A DNA stretch of 64,000 bases from Acidobacteriota bacterium (GTDB lineage Bacteria; Acidobacteriota; Terriglobia; Terriglobales; Acidobacteriaceae): positions 26,316-90,315 of the forward strand of contig QIAU01000188.1 in assembly GCA_003225055.1 (NCBI GenBank), read 5' to 3'. The notes under the pieces were generated by a model that saw only the letters and a program-made list of their open reading frames with translations, was not told the DNA's origin and did no database searches. Of the stretch, positions 44,480 through 54,240 are shown in pieces (position 1 is the stretch's first letter; each line of letters starts with the position of its first letter). The position numbers and the translations under genes are program-made.

Positions 44480-44970
44480 CCCAGCAACGCTGTTGGATTC
44501 GCCTGATGATCGGCTGGGTGTTCTGGTCGGAAGGCGCAGCCAACCTCATCCCTCGACCAAGGTCTACCGAACTGGCCATGTTCATAGGTTTTCTGAAGAG
44601 AGGTTGGTTAGGTCTCATGGTCGCGGGCTGTTGCTTCATTATTCCCGCCGCTCTTCTGGTCTCGATGATTGCGGCAGCATGTGTGCGCTTGGGAGCACTG
44701 CCGCAAATGGTAGGTGTTCTGTATGGAATAAAACCTGCGTGATCGCCATCATCCTGCAGGCACTCTGGAGTCTCGGCAGGACCGCCGCGGTACGGGCCAA
44801 ATCGGTCGGCGCACCTTTGCGGAGTAACCAGATGAGCATTATGAATGGGACCGTGGCGAAGAGAGGGATCGAGAACAGGCAAGTGGCCCCGTTCCTTCCA
44901 AGCAGCACTCTGCTCCACATCATTGATGGACTCTCAAATCCAAGGGCAATAATGCCCGCAAATGCCGATC
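44480..44970 (+). pseudogene. Chromate transporter (ChrA) N-domain remnant
   Basis: Frame 1 gives EGAANLIPRPRSTELAMFIG, then LMVAGCCFIIPAALLVSMIA and LGALPQMVGVLYGIKPA. After a frameshift near 44740 it continues VIAIILQALWSLGRTA. This is the conserved half of ChrA (G-x-NLIPGPsSTELA.fiGy and gilyGikP.viaii.qal..lg). The first helix and the C-terminal half of the transporter are missing. Confidence 0.8.
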
Positions 44971-45091
44971 ACTAGCCACTGGCAAGGCGGTAGCTGCAAA
45001 GCTCCTTATCGGCGGCTCGATTCACCCGAGCCTCCAAGATTGAGCCAGTCGGGCATTCCCTCGCGTCACACAAACAACTAAAATCCACACG

Positions 45092-45754
45092 ATGAGCCAT
45101 TCGCCAGCGCCTAGGCCGACATCAGCAGCGACCCGTGAAACTCGCAAAATCGAGACAAGGTTAGCTGAACTGGGGCGGAATTGCTATGCGAGAGGGTGGG
45201 CGCTGGGGACAAGCGGAAACTTCAGTGCTGTCGTGAGCCGCGATCCATTTTGTCTGGCAATCACCTCCACCGGGTTAGATAAGGGCGGTCTGACGCCTGA
45301 GCAATTTGTGCGTGTGGACGCTACGGGACGAGTGGACAAGGGGCCAGGTCAGCCGTCTGCTGAGACAGCGCTCCACTTGGTGATCATCCACGCACGTCAA
45401 GCTGGCGCTGTATTGCACACCCATTCCGTCTGGAGCACAATACTTTCTGAGCAGCATGCCTCACAGCACGGTCTGGCAATTGAGGGCTACGAGATGCTGA
45501 AAGGGTTGAAAGGTGTGACTTCACACCAGCATCGTGAGTGGTTACCGATCATTGAAAACGACCAAGACATGCCGAGACTAGCCCGAGTGGTTGAGACGAT
45601 CTTGGAGTGCCATCCGGAGACGCATGGCTTCCTGCTTCGAAAGCACGGACTCTACACCTGGGGCGAGAAGCTGGCTGAGGCAAAACGGCATCTTGAAATC
45701 CTGGAGTTCTTGTTGGAAGTGCTTGGGCGGACTCGCCTCGCACCGACGAGTTAA
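45092..45754 (+). CDS. mtnB: Methylthioribulose-1-phosphate dehydratase
   Basis: A 220-residue class II aldolase-fold enzyme of methionine salvage. It dehydrates 5-methylthioribulose-1-phosphate to the diketo compound used by MtnC. Key features: WALGTSGNFSAVVSRDPFCL near 38-57, TSTGLDKGGLTPEQFV, the zinc pair in VLHTHSVWSTIL (about 107-118), and HGFLLRKHGLYTWGEKLAEA near 180-200 with the third zinc His. Length and motifs match MtnB. The ATG opens MSHSPAPRPTSAA; no strong Shine-Dalgarno is visible. It is first in a three-gene operon; the mtnD start is 39 bp beyond its stop codon. Confidence 0.94.
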   Translation: MSHSPAPRPTSAATRETRKIETRLAELGRNCYARGWALGTSGNFSAVVSRDPFCLAITSTGLDKGGLTPEQFVRVDATGRVDKGPGQPSAETALHLVIIHARQAGAVLHTHSVWSTILSEQHASQHGLAIEGYEMLKGLKGVTSHQHREWLPIIENDQDMPRLARVVETILECHPETHGFLLRKHGLYTWGEKLAEAKRHLEILEFLLEVLGRTRLAPTS

Positions 45755-45792
45755 GCATAGCGTGATGATTCACTCTGATCGGAGGTAGTGGT

Positions 45793-46365
45793 ATGGCGAT
45801 CGTCAGGATACCGGACGAGAATCGAACTCTACGCGAAGCATCGGAAATTACTGCGTACCTGGCTAGTATTGGAATTGATTACGAACGGTGGAAGCCAGCA
45901 CATCCAGCTGCAGCAGATGCAGCCCCCGAACAGATACTCGCGACCTACGCTACCGAGATCGAAGAACTCAAGCGCAGAAGCGGGTATGTCACCGCGGACG
46001 TGATCGACGTGAACCCCGGGACCCCGAATTTGGAAACCATGCTAGCAAAGTTCAATCGTGAGCATTGGCATGACGAAGATGAAGTGCGCTTCATTATTCA
46101 CGGCCGTGGTTTGTTTCACATTCATCCGCGTACCGGCCCGCTCACAGCCATCGAAGTGGAGGCAGGCGACTTGATCCGTGTACCTCGCGGTACTTGGCAC
46201 TGGTTTGATTTGTGTGGTGACCGCAGAATCCGGGCGATTCGTTTATTCCAGGACACCGCGGGTTGGACGCCGCACTATACGGACAGCGGAGTGGACCGCA
46301 ACTACCAGCCTGTTTGCCTCGGCCCTGCTTATTTTCCGCCACAGCCGACTGAAATCCGGTCTTGA
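45793..46365 (+). CDS. mtnD: Acireductone dioxygenase (ARD)
   Basis: A 190-residue cupin. The metal site [10 protein letters not shown] (about residues 95-104) supplies His-x-His and Glu, and the fourth ligand is in [10 protein letters not shown] (about 135-144). [10 protein letters not shown] and [12 protein letters not shown] complete the cupin motifs. ARD converts acireductone with oxygen to the 2-oxo acid of methionine (iron form) or to an off-pathway product with CO (nickel form); the sequence does not decide which. A strong GGAGG precedes the ATG. The stop codon overlaps the mtnC start (TTGA), indicating translational coupling. Confidence 0.95.
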   Translation: MAIVRIPDENRTLREASEITAYLASIGIDYERWKPAHPAAADAAPEQILATYATEIEELKRRSGYVTADVIDVNPGTPNLETMLAKFNREHWHDEDEVRFIIHGRGLFHIHPRTGPLTAIEVEAGDLIRVPRGTWHWFDLCGDRRIRAIRLFQDTAGWTPHYTDSGVDRNYQPVCLGPAYFPPQPTEIRS

Positions 46366-47111
46366 CAGCGGCACCCCTCAACCAGACGGTTCGTACTGTT
46401 CTGCTGGACATCGAAGGTACAACTACGCCTCTGAATTTCGTCTATAACGTCCTCTTCCCCTATGTGCGTTCGCATGCGATGCAATTCTTGGCGAAACATC
46501 GTTCATCACCAGAGGTACTGGCAGACATTGCCGCCCTGCACCAGGAGTACATGGTAGACCTTCGAGGGGGACTGGATCCACCAACACTGGGACCCGACAC
46601 TCAGGACGCGGAGATAGAGCCTCTGGTCACTTATGTCGAGTGGCTCATCGAACGAGACCGGAAATCAACCGGCCTGAAGTCACTCCAGGGCAAGATCTGG
46701 GAAGAAGGCTACAAGAACGGAGAATTGCAGAGCCAGATCTTTGACGATGTACCGCGAGCGTTCAAGCGGTGGCGCAAACAAGGCCGGAAGATCTGCATCT
46801 TTTCCTCCGGCAGCGTGCTGGCGCAGAAGTTGTTGTTTGCGCATACCCAAACCGGAGACTTAACTCCGCATATTCATGCCTACTTCGATACAACCACGGG
46901 GGCGAAATCCGATCTGGCGAGTTACCTGAAAATTGCGAGTCTCCTGGAGCAGGCCGAGTCGGACATTGCCTTCATCTCAGACGTCACCACTGAACTTGAT
47001 GCCGGAAGATCGGCTGGCTTAGCAACATTGCTGTGTCGGCGTCCAGGAAATCGTCCACAACCAGAAAAGACGCACGGCCTGATCCAGAGCTTCGATGAAG
47101 TTTTCCCATAG
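46362..47111 (+). CDS. mtnC: Enolase-phosphatase E1
   Basis: A 249-residue HAD-family enzyme that enolises and dephosphorylates the diketo intermediate to acireductone. The nucleophile motif is [20 protein letters not shown] (about 14-33). The second HAD motif is [13 protein letters not shown] near 147-159, with a Lys further on ([15 protein letters not shown]), and the acidic motif is [16 protein letters not shown] near 205-220. The start is TTG at 46362, sharing bases with the mtnD stop. The other salvage genes (mtnA, mtnK or mtnN, mtnP) are not within this window and must be elsewhere if the pathway is complete. Confidence 0.94.
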   Translation: MTAAPLNQTVRTVLLDIEGTTTPLNFVYNVLFPYVRSHAMQFLAKHRSSPEVLADIAALHQEYMVDLRGGLDPPTLGPDTQDAEIEPLVTYVEWLIERDRKSTGLKSLQGKIWEEGYKNGELQSQIFDDVPRAFKRWRKQGRKICIFSSGSVLAQKLLFAHTQTGDLTPHIHAYFDTTTGAKSDLASYLKIASLLEQAESDIAFISDVTTELDAGRSAGLATLLCRRPGNRPQPEKTHGLIQSFDEVFP

Positions 47112-47585
47112 GTGTTCCTTCATCTCACTTCTGGTCCGTTTGGCGCGAGCTTGCTGCCCTCCACCTTAGCCTTGGATTTGAAGATCGGTCACAACAGCTG
47201 CGCGTGCCAGGGTCTCCTTCGTGGTGGGAATGCTGGAAGGCGCCGACACGAGATTCTGCTTCGCCCCAACACTCTGCCCCGAGGCGTTTCCGATCAAGGC
47301 TAGCGACGACTCGCTACATAAGTCGTCGGGAACGGCGTTATCCTCTGAATACCAGTGTAGGGCACATGGATGGAACTTGTTCGCCACTGTACACGTAAAC
47401 ACAGCACAACGAGAAACATGGCGAAAATCTTAGTTCTGCTCCATTGCGTAATAATGCTTCCGGCCGCCCACATGTTTGCCCAGGATAGCTGTTCGATAGT
47501 GTGCAAATAGCATTCGACAGGCCGCAGTATAGCTTTGCACCGACCTAAGCCGAAGCCTTCGGGATAGTGTCTCTTTTGCAGTTGA
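47112..47585 (+). other. Intergenic region with a tiny signal-peptide ORF
   Basis: About 470 bp between mtnC and the opposing DinB gene. A 30-codon frame starting at 47418 encodes MAKILVLLHCVIMLPAAHMF then AQDSCSIVCK, which looks like a signal peptide followed by a short Cys-containing tail. It may be a 5' remnant of a secreted protein. Nothing else is supported. Confidence 0.35.
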
Positions 47586-48112
47586 TCATCCTTTTCCTTC
47601 ATCTGCTGATGGACCGTAGATCGCGGGGACCTTCTCTTCATTTAACCGCAGATATACGGTAAGCTGCCCACGATGGTGCGCCATGTGGTTGAGCACCCCG
47701 TCGCGGATCGCGACATAACGTGGCTGCTCACTCATCAGCTTGCCCCCGGCCAGCATGCGCCACTTGGTATTCAGCAGGTGATCGTCAGTTGTCTTTTGCA
47801 GGACCTCGCGCCCCTTCTTTAGGCTGGCCTCGAACTGCTCCAGCAGGTCGCGGTGCGTCTTCCACGCCTGCGGCTTGAACTTCGCACCTCCGGGTGGATT
47901 GATGTCCAACTCGTCCATCTTCACCACCATGTCGAGCCAGCTGGGGATAGTGGCAACAATCGTCGCCGATAACCAAGTGGCATCGACCTCTCATGCGGTC
48001 TCCAGTCGTTCCGGCCTTCTGGGACGCGTTCTAATGTCTTGCGGATCCCAACCCCCTCGCGGTCAAGTTCAGCCAACAAGAGTTCCGTAATCTTCGTTAA
48101 TACACCCTCCAT
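47586..48112 (-). pseudogene. DinB-family protein with one frameshift
   Basis: A four-helix DinB/YfiT-type protein of about 175 residues if restored. Frame 1: MEGVLTKITELLLAELDREG, RKTLERVPEGRNDWRPHERS. Frame 2: ATIVATIPSWLDMVV, NHMAHHRGQLTVYLRLNEEK with the conserved metal His triad (HMAHHRGQ), IYGPSADEG. One missing T at about 47972-47975 (TTATCGGCG where TTATCTGGCG is expected) breaks the frame. All conserved residues remain, so it is either newly inactivated or a sequencing error. Confidence 0.85.
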
Positions 48113-48484
48113 TCGATTGTAGATGCACCTTCTGCATGATGGATTGACGGACAACCGACTGTTGTTTCAGGTGGCGGCCTGCCTGTCAACGGTAAAGGGA
48201 TCTCCGATACTCCGCGACCATCTTTGACTGCCCCGGCTTAGTGGGCTGGATTACTTCGGGACGACCGACGACACATCAACAATCGTTGGATATACGAGTC
48301 ACAGGGTCATGCCAGGCTAAGAGCGCTCCCGCTCAGGGCCGCCTCTGGCCTGCTGGAACCTTATGTATCACTATCGCAGCCAATATCGCTAAGGCCACCT
48401 CGCTTAGCTTCGACGTATCATCGTCGCACAGGCGTCGCGACTGTCCTCTCCTAGGCCGCCGCTGACGATGGAGGGATCGCCTCA
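48113..48484 (+). other. Intergenic region
   Basis: About 370 bp between the DinB gene and the divergent PIG-L deacetylase. Only short chance frames. It should contain promoters of both genes; none was assigned. Confidence 0.35.
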
Positions 48485-49417
48485 GTGGAACGGCGTGATC
48501 TGTTTAAAGGGGCTCTCGCCGCAAGTTTGTTGGGTGCGCCGCAACTGCAGGCCCAGACTGCGTCCGGGGCGGATATCGTGATCGAGCGGGCTGTGTCCGG
48601 AATGCCGCACCAAGGCAAGGTACTGGCCCTGATCACGCCTCACCTAGACGACGGGCCGTTTTTTGCCAGCGGCACCGTGGCCAAACTCCTGCAGGAGGGC
48701 TATACCGGATACTTCATCCGGACCAGCAACGACGAGAAGGACTCCTTCGACCTCACTCTGGGTGAAACCGTGCTCGGCAACGAGCGTGATGCCAGGGCGT
48801 TCTTGCAGGTGTCCGGGCTGAAGCAGATGTTCGACCTCGGCTATCGCAACCATCGCATGGACGACCTGACACGCACGGAAATACGCGCCAGGCTGATTTT
48901 TCTGTTTCGGCTGCTGAAAGTCGACACCATCTTCAGCTACGATCCCTGGGGGCATTACGAGGAGAATCCGGATCACTATGTGACTGCTCAGGCAGTGGAA
49001 GCGGCCTGCTGGATGTCCGGCGGCCATCTGGACATGCCGGAACACTTCGCCGCGGGTTTGAAGCCGCACAGCGTGTCAGAGAAATACTATTTCGCTAGAG
49101 GCCCGCAGTTAGTGAATCGTGTGGTGGATATTGGCCCGACTTTCGAAACCAAACTCGCTTGCCTGAGGGCATGCCGGACCATGGTGACCCACATGATCAA
49201 GGACCTGAACGCAGCTCTCGTCGAACGGAAACTGCGTGTGCCAGCGTTATCCGGCGTCGGCAGCGCCGCCATTGACGAGTACACGAAAGTGGCGCTTGAA
49301 GCCAGAGATCGCGCCGCCGGCCGGAAATTCGGCCTCGACTACTCCGAAGCATTTCACTACATTGGACCCGACCGATCCATGGACGAGTACATTGCAAGCC
49401 ACGCAGTGCCTATTTAA
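48485..49417 (+). CDS. PIG-L family N-acetyl-sugar deacetylase, exported
   Basis: A 310-residue LmbE/PIG-L protein. GTG start; MERRDLFKGALAASLLGAPQ is a Tat-type signal. The zinc motif ALITPHLDDGPFFASG (HxxDD) is at about residues 49-64. SNDEKDSFDLTL, NERDARAFLQVSGL and DLGYRNHRMDDLTRTEIRAR follow, then the second zinc region YDPWGHYEENPDHYVTAQAV near 155-175 with its His residues. The family removes N-acetyl groups from sugar conjugates. Receptor 3 lies 430 bp downstream on the same strand; a joint role in using acetylated glycans is possible but unproven. Confidence 0.9.
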   Translation: MERRDLFKGALAASLLGAPQLQAQTASGADIVIERAVSGMPHQGKVLALITPHLDDGPFFASGTVAKLLQEGYTGYFIRTSNDEKDSFDLTLGETVLGNERDARAFLQVSGLKQMFDLGYRNHRMDDLTRTEIRARLIFLFRLLKVDTIFSYDPWGHYEENPDHYVTAQAVEAACWMSGGHLDMPEHFAAGLKPHSVSEKYYFARGPQLVNRVVDIGPTFETKLACLRACRTMVTHMIKDLNAALVERKLRVPALSGVGSAAIDEYTKVALEARDRAAGRKFGLDYSEAFHYIGPDRSMDEYIASHAVPI

Positions 49418-49691
49418 CCAAACGACGGTGCGGTGTAAACAGTGCCGATTCCCCCAAAACCGATGCTTCCGATTGAGCCTGCCTCGTCTCCTTCGCGTGC
49501 AGATGCGCCTGGTTGTAGGTCTCCATAATGCGGGGACGCTCTTGCGCGTTAGCAGCCGCACGACTCACTCGGCGCCGCAACGAGGGGAGAGACGGAAAGC
49601 AGGATGGCCGCGCGCTTGAGGTGCGTCGTCACACTTCTCGTACAGGATCTTAATCGGTTTCCTATTTTCAGTGCAGAAAGCCAAAAAAGCA

Positions 49692-49719
49692 TTGACACCT
49701 CTTCAATCCTCGGTATATA
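49692..49719 (+). promoter_or_regulatory. Candidate sigma-70 promoter of receptor 3
   Basis: TTGACA at 49692-49697, a 16-bp spacer and TATATA at 49714-49719. It lies about 130 bp before the receptor start codon and is the best promoter-like sequence in the window. The 5' leader would then be about 125 nt. The wider 49418-49849 gap shows nothing else. Confidence 0.5.
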
Positions 49720-49849
49720 GAAGCACCGAATATCTGGGACTTTTCATAACGCATCTCCATTCTCATGTAATGAAAATTAAAGACTTGCCATCGGTGCGGG
49801 AGGCTAAGGACCAAGCGAGATTCGCCAAACGTGCTCGAGGGAGATCCAT

Positions 49850-52800
49850 ATGCGTCACTTGTTTTTTTTAGTCGCGTTCGCGGTTGCCTATGTCTTAGCC
49901 GCGCGGGCTCAGACCATCGACACCGCAATCCTGGGAACAGTCCTGGACCCAGCTGGCGCTCCAGTGTCCGGGGCGACAGTGACAATTCTGCAACCTACGA
50001 CAGGGTTGTCCCGTGTATCGGTGACCTCACAGGAAGGAACCTACGAGGCGCGTTATCTGGTTCCCGGCGAATACGTCGTGGAAACGGGTCCCGCCGGGTT
50101 CCGCCGAGAACGAAGGACCGGAGTTGTGATCCAGCTGGGTCAACAGGCTCGCATCGATTTCTCACTATTGGTCGGCACCGTTGAGGAAACCATGGAAGTA
50201 AGCACCGGAGTTCCTCTCCTGCAAACGGAGAACGCCACCATCGCTGGAGTGGTCGACCAGGAGCGGGTTGAGAGTCTGCCGATCAACGGCCGCCGCTTTG
50301 ATGATCTGGCGGTACTCACCCCGGGCGTTATCGTCTACAACCCGGACCTGCATTCCTCCAGCACGGACGGATCGGAGATTGGTGGAAACGGGGGGCGCTT
50401 AATCTGGGGCCAGGTAAACGTGGATGGCATCACGATGGTGAATAATCGCCATAACTATGTGAACGTCTATCCATCGCTCGATGCCATCGAAGAGTTCAAA
50501 GTTCAGACCGGCAATTATTCCGCCGAATATGGCGGAAACGCCGGCACGAACATCAACATTCAGATCAAGTCCGGAACCAAGCAGTTCCATGGCAATATCT
50601 TCGAATTCTTCCGCAATGAAGCTCTCGATGCCCGGAATTATTTCCTGCCGGCACCGCAGCCCAAGAACGAGCTGCGCCAGAATCAGTTTGGCGGGACCCT
50701 GGGCGGTCCGGTCTGGAAAAACAAGACCTTTTTCTTCGCCAGCTATGAAGGGATTCGTTCCATCGCCGACTCCCCCAGCCAGGGTATCGTGCTGACACAA
50801 GGGCAGCGGAACGGCGATTTTTCCTATCTCCTTCCAGCCGTGCAGCTCATCGATCCGAAAACCGGAGCTCCCATTCCGGGAAATATTATTCTTCCGGGTC
50901 AAATCGACACGGTCGCACAGAACATTGTCAACCAATACATGCCCCTACCCAACATTCCGGGAGCCACTACGCCGAATAGCACGAATTACGCGGGCTCCTC
51001 GCGGGGCGACCTGACGGTTCATCAGGGCATTATCCGCGTGGACCACTATTTCAGCACCAAGGATCAACTGTTCGCTCATTACATCTACGCTCACCGCAAC
51101 TTTCCCCTGACGGAGATCAACCCTAATTTCAAGTTCACTGGCACTTACCCGATACACAACTTCCAGGCGCAGTATATCCACACTTTCAGCCCCTCCTTCA
51201 TGAACGAATTTCGCGCCGGCTTCGACTTAGAGAATGTCGCGCAACTCGGGACCCATAGGACCGCCGGGTTCATTGAGTCGCTCGGAATTACGGGTATGAA
51301 GGTAAACGGACCGAACGGACGGCCGCTAAGGGTAGATGAAGAGGGCTTCCCGCTCCTGGGGATCTCCGGCTACATCGGAATGGGCGACGATTTTTCGGCA
51401 TCCAACTTGGACAACAGCCGCACCTACCAGTTTGTGGACAATGTTTCCTTCATCAAGGGAAAACACACGTTCAAAGTAGGCGGCGATGTTCGCAGGCTAC
51501 TGGACGATGCTACAACAAACAACACGCCGTTCGGCGACCTCAGCTTTACCGGAGACTTAAGCGGCGACGCGGCGGCAGACTACATGCTCGGGATTCCGAG
51601 AACGGTGTTGACGCCTGAGGGAGTGCCTATCACTGCGGCGCGGCAGTGGCGCTTTGCCTTTTACGGTCAGGACGATTGGAAAGTGACGCCCAAGCTGACT
51701 TTGAATCTCGGCCTTCGCTATGACCTCTTCAACCCGCCGCACGACATTAACCATTCGATTTACACTCTGGACTTCATCACCAACCCCGCAGCGCCTGCAT
51801 TTATTCCGGTCACTGATCCCATCTGGACCCTCAGCCACCGCGATTTCAGTCCTCGGCTAGGTTTCGCGTATTCCCTAACGCCGAATATGGTCGTTCGCGG
51901 CGGTTACGGCGTCTTCTACTTCGGTGGACAATTCGACCACATCAACATACTGCAGCTCAACCCTCCGACGGCGGGAAGCGTAACCATACTGAACCAGTCA
52001 GGGGTGGGAAATCTTACGACGATTGAGAATCCCATGCCACCGTCAGCCAATCTGGCGAGCCCGCCCAATGCGGTGACACTGCCATCCGACGGCAAGCATC
52101 CAGACACCTACGTGCAAAATTGGAATCTCCAAGCGGCGCGGCAATTTGGGAAGAACGACGTAGTGGAAGTGGGCTACGTGGGCAGCAAGGGCACTCATGT
52201 AGACACCAGCTTCAGATACAACTGGAATCAGCCCGATCCTGGCCCTGGCGACATTCAGTCGCGCCGTCCGTATCCGACGTTGTCTCGCATTCGCATGCAG
52301 AGTTATGGATCGAACACGATCTACCACTCATTGCAGGCTCGTTTCGAACATCGCCTGTCGAAACAGCTCAACCTGACCACCGCTTACACCTATTCACACC
52401 TCATCGATGATTCCGCCAATACCACGAACGACGGCGGTTGCCAGTGCCAAAACCCCAGAAACATCAAGGCCGAGCGCGCCAGCAGCCTGTTTGACCAACG
52501 CCATGTGTTGGTGGTTGGTTACGTCTGGGATATTCCTTTCGCTAAGAGTTGGAAGGGGCCAGCGGGTACACTCGCGTCCGGCTGGTCGTTCCAGGGCATC
52601 GTTACCTTAGCCAGTGGAAACCCGTTTGACATCCAGGAAAGCTCAGACACCCAGAACAACGACGGTATATATGAACGCCCAAGTCTGACCGGGCAAAAGA
52701 TCAGCGCTGCCAATCGTAGTCCGGACCATTGGTTTAACACCAACGCTTTCAAACCCAGCATACTCGTGTACGGCGATTCACCGCGCAATCCGGTCGTGGG

Positions 52801-53020
52801 TCCCGGAAAACACGAATTCGACCTATCCCTGGGCAAGACTTTCAAGATGCCCTACCGCGAAAATCATTCGCTGCAGTTTCGGGCGGAGTTTTTCAATGCG
52901 TTTAACACACCGCAGTTCGCGAATCCGGACCGATTCCTCGGCGACGGTGATTTCGGAAAAATCACCAACACCAACTTGCCCAATCGCGAGCTGCAGTTCG
53001 GTTTGAAGTACAAATTCTAG
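49850..53020 (+). CDS. TonB-dependent receptor, Oar-like (receptor 3)
   Basis: A 1056-residue outer-membrane receptor. Signal peptide MRHLFFLVAFAVAYVLAARAQ. The carboxypeptidase-regulatory fold is at about 23-105 (TAILGTVLDPAGAPVSGATV, GTYEARYLVPGEYVVETGPA). The plug lies at about 120-255 (VESLPINGRRFDDLAVLTPG, YSAEYGGNAGTNINIQIKSG), followed by the barrel with FYGQDDWKVTPKLTLNLGLR near residue 605 and the final FGLKYKF. GAGGGAGAT precedes the ATG, and a good promoter lies upstream. It is monocistronic: the nearest upstream gene is the PIG-L deacetylase and the downstream 800 bp are empty. The ligand is unknown. Confidence 0.94.
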   Translation: MRHLFFLVAFAVAYVLAARAQTIDTAILGTVLDPAGAPVSGATVTILQPTTGLSRVSVTSQEGTYEARYLVPGEYVVETGPAGFRRERRTGVVIQLGQQARIDFSLLVGTVEETMEVSTGVPLLQTENATIAGVVDQERVESLPINGRRFDDLAVLTPGVIVYNPDLHSSSTDGSEIGGNGGRLIWGQVNVDGITMVNNRHNYVNVYPSLDAIEEFKVQTGNYSAEYGGNAGTNINIQIKSGTKQFHGNIFEFFRNEALDARNYFLPAPQPKNELRQNQFGGTLGGPVWKNKTFFFASYEGIRSIADSPSQGIVLTQGQRNGDFSYLLPAVQLIDPKTGAPIPGNIILPGQIDTVAQNIVNQYMPLPNIPGATTPNSTNYAGSSRGDLTVHQGIIRVDHYFSTKDQLFAHYIYAHRNFPLTEINPNFKFTGTYPIHNFQAQYIHTFSPSFMNEFRAGFDLENVAQLGTHRTAGFIESLGITGMKVNGPNGRPLRVDEEGFPLLGISGYIGMGDDFSASNLDNSRTYQFVDNVSFIKGKHTFKVGGDVRRLLDDATTNNTPFGDLSFTGDLSGDAAADYMLGIPRTVLTPEGVPITAARQWRFAFYGQDDWKVTPKLTLNLGLRYDLFNPPHDINHSIYTLDFITNPAAPAFIPVTDPIWTLSHRDFSPRLGFAYSLTPNMVVRGGYGVFYFGGQFDHINILQLNPPTAGSVTILNQSGVGNLTTIENPMPPSANLASPPNAVTLPSDGKHPDTYVQNWNLQAARQFGKNDVVEVGYVGSKGTHVDTSFRYNWNQPDPGPGDIQSRRPYPTLSRIRMQSYGSNTIYHSLQARFEHRLSKQLNLTTAYTYSHLIDDSANTTNDGGCQCQNPRNIKAERASSLFDQRHVLVVGYVWDIPFAKSWKGPAGTLASGWSFQGIVTLASGNPFDIQESSDTQNNDGIYERPSLTGQKISAANRSPDHWFNTNAFKPSILVYGDSPRNPVVGPGKHEFDLSLGKTFKMPYRENHSLQFRAEFFNAFNTPQFANPDRFLGDGDFGKITNTNLPNRELQFGLKYKF

Positions 53021-53814
53021 GATATCTTACCGAGGCTCGGGAACCCGTTTCAGAAGTCTCGCCCAAATCGGCGATTCTGATTTTCGATCCTGAAGTATCC
53101 TTCAAGGACGGATAGGTAGGCTCCTTTGGACGCGGCGAGGTCCCGGCCCGACCTGCAGTTTCGCGTCGGGCACGGGCACATATGTTGTCGGCGATCCAAG
53201 CTCGCGCCGCACGATGTTGGCTTTTTCGATCCATGCACCAACGCCAGCCGGCATAAATCCCGTTCAGGAGCGTGCTTGACAGATAGTGCAGCCATGGCGC
53301 TGTAGTCTCTTCCGGCTGCAAGTAATCCCCTGCAAAGCCCGCCCAGCGCTGTGGGGTAGTAGTGTCAGGCTCTTCCCGCTATTTCTCATCGTGAAAATCG
53401 CAGTGCCCGAGGCCTGCCCGCTCCCGGTCGCCAATGACCACAGCGATCGCATCCTGGAACTTCTAAGGAAAGGACGTCGAGCATGCAGGTATCCAGCAGG
53501 CGGCCGCACATGCGGACATCGAACCAACGCGGGCGTGGACACTGACTCGTATTCGGCACGGGCCACCCGATGGAGGATGTCATGGACCCGCCTGACTTCT
53601 CCGACAGAGGTAGCATGCACGCGGCAAGGCCGCTACGAGGTGGCAGCTTCCGCCCAAGCCGCATAACAAGGTCAAAGACACGAACCCAAAGCAACCGCGC
53701 TCCCACTCGCCCTTTCCATTCCACAATCGACGCAAAATCCGCACACGGGCCGACTCCGACTGCGGGCATAATAGTCTGTATGCGGCTGCGCGCTCGCAGC
53801 CGCGGGACTGCGGC
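53021..53814 (-). other. Gene-poor region with a possible gene remnant
   Basis: About 800 bp. A minus-strand frame between about 53055 and 53240 reads EKANIVRRELGSPTTYVPVP, then KLQVGPGPRRVQRSLPIRP, which looks coding and ends at a proper stop. Its upstream part cannot be followed, and no family was recognised. The remainder (53300-53800) holds only Arg-rich chance frames on both strands. Confidence 0.3.
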
Positions 53815-54240
53815 ATGAAGCAACGCGCGAAAATGCAGAGTCGGCCCCGGCCTAAGTTGCCGCGGATTGCGGAGGAAATGCTGCAATGGTCTGATTTCCT
53901 CCTGCGTGAGGTGCTCGACTGGCCAAACGTGACTTCACGACCGATGTTCGGCATGACCGCGGTGTACCGAGGCAATGACATCTTTGGCGTCTTACCGCGA
54001 ACGCGCGCCATGGACACACCCTACTCGGTTAGCTTCAAGCTCTTCCCAAGGAATTCCGGCCTCGACAAAGCGCTGAAGGCTGATCCGCGCATCATCGTGC
54101 CGGATGCGAAGCAGGCAAAATGGATCTCGTTCGAGCTGGAGTCGGGAGACGACCTGCCGGACGCGGTCAGCTGGTTCGTCCGGGCCTACCAGTTGGCGCG
54201 CAGGCCCAGTCGGCCACCCCATCGATCGAAGGATACATGA
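53815..54240 (+). CDS. Small TfoX N-terminal-like protein
   Basis: A 141-residue cytoplasmic protein. NVTSRPMFGMTAVYRGNDIF near 39-58 resembles the TfoX_N/YjbR-type fold (usually r.mFGg.gly.dg..fal), and FELESGDDLPDAVSWFVRAY near the end fits its last helix. The family includes DNA-uptake regulator domains, but stand-alone copies have no known role. ATG at 53815 reads MKQRAKMQSRPRPKLPRIAE, a basic N terminus; an internal ATG six codons later is possible. No operon partners. Confidence 0.55.
   Translation: MKQRAKMQSRPRPKLPRIAEEMLQWSDFLLREVLDWPNVTSRPMFGMTAVYRGNDIFGVLPRTRAMDTPYSVSFKLFPRNSGLDKALKADPRIIVPDAKQAKWISFELESGDDLPDAVSWFVRAYQLARRPSRPPHRSKDT

Noticed and set aside
53386..53886. A 166-codon minus-strand frame
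   Set aside because: Arg/Leu-rich chance frame overlapping the start of the TfoX-like gene; no recognisable domain.
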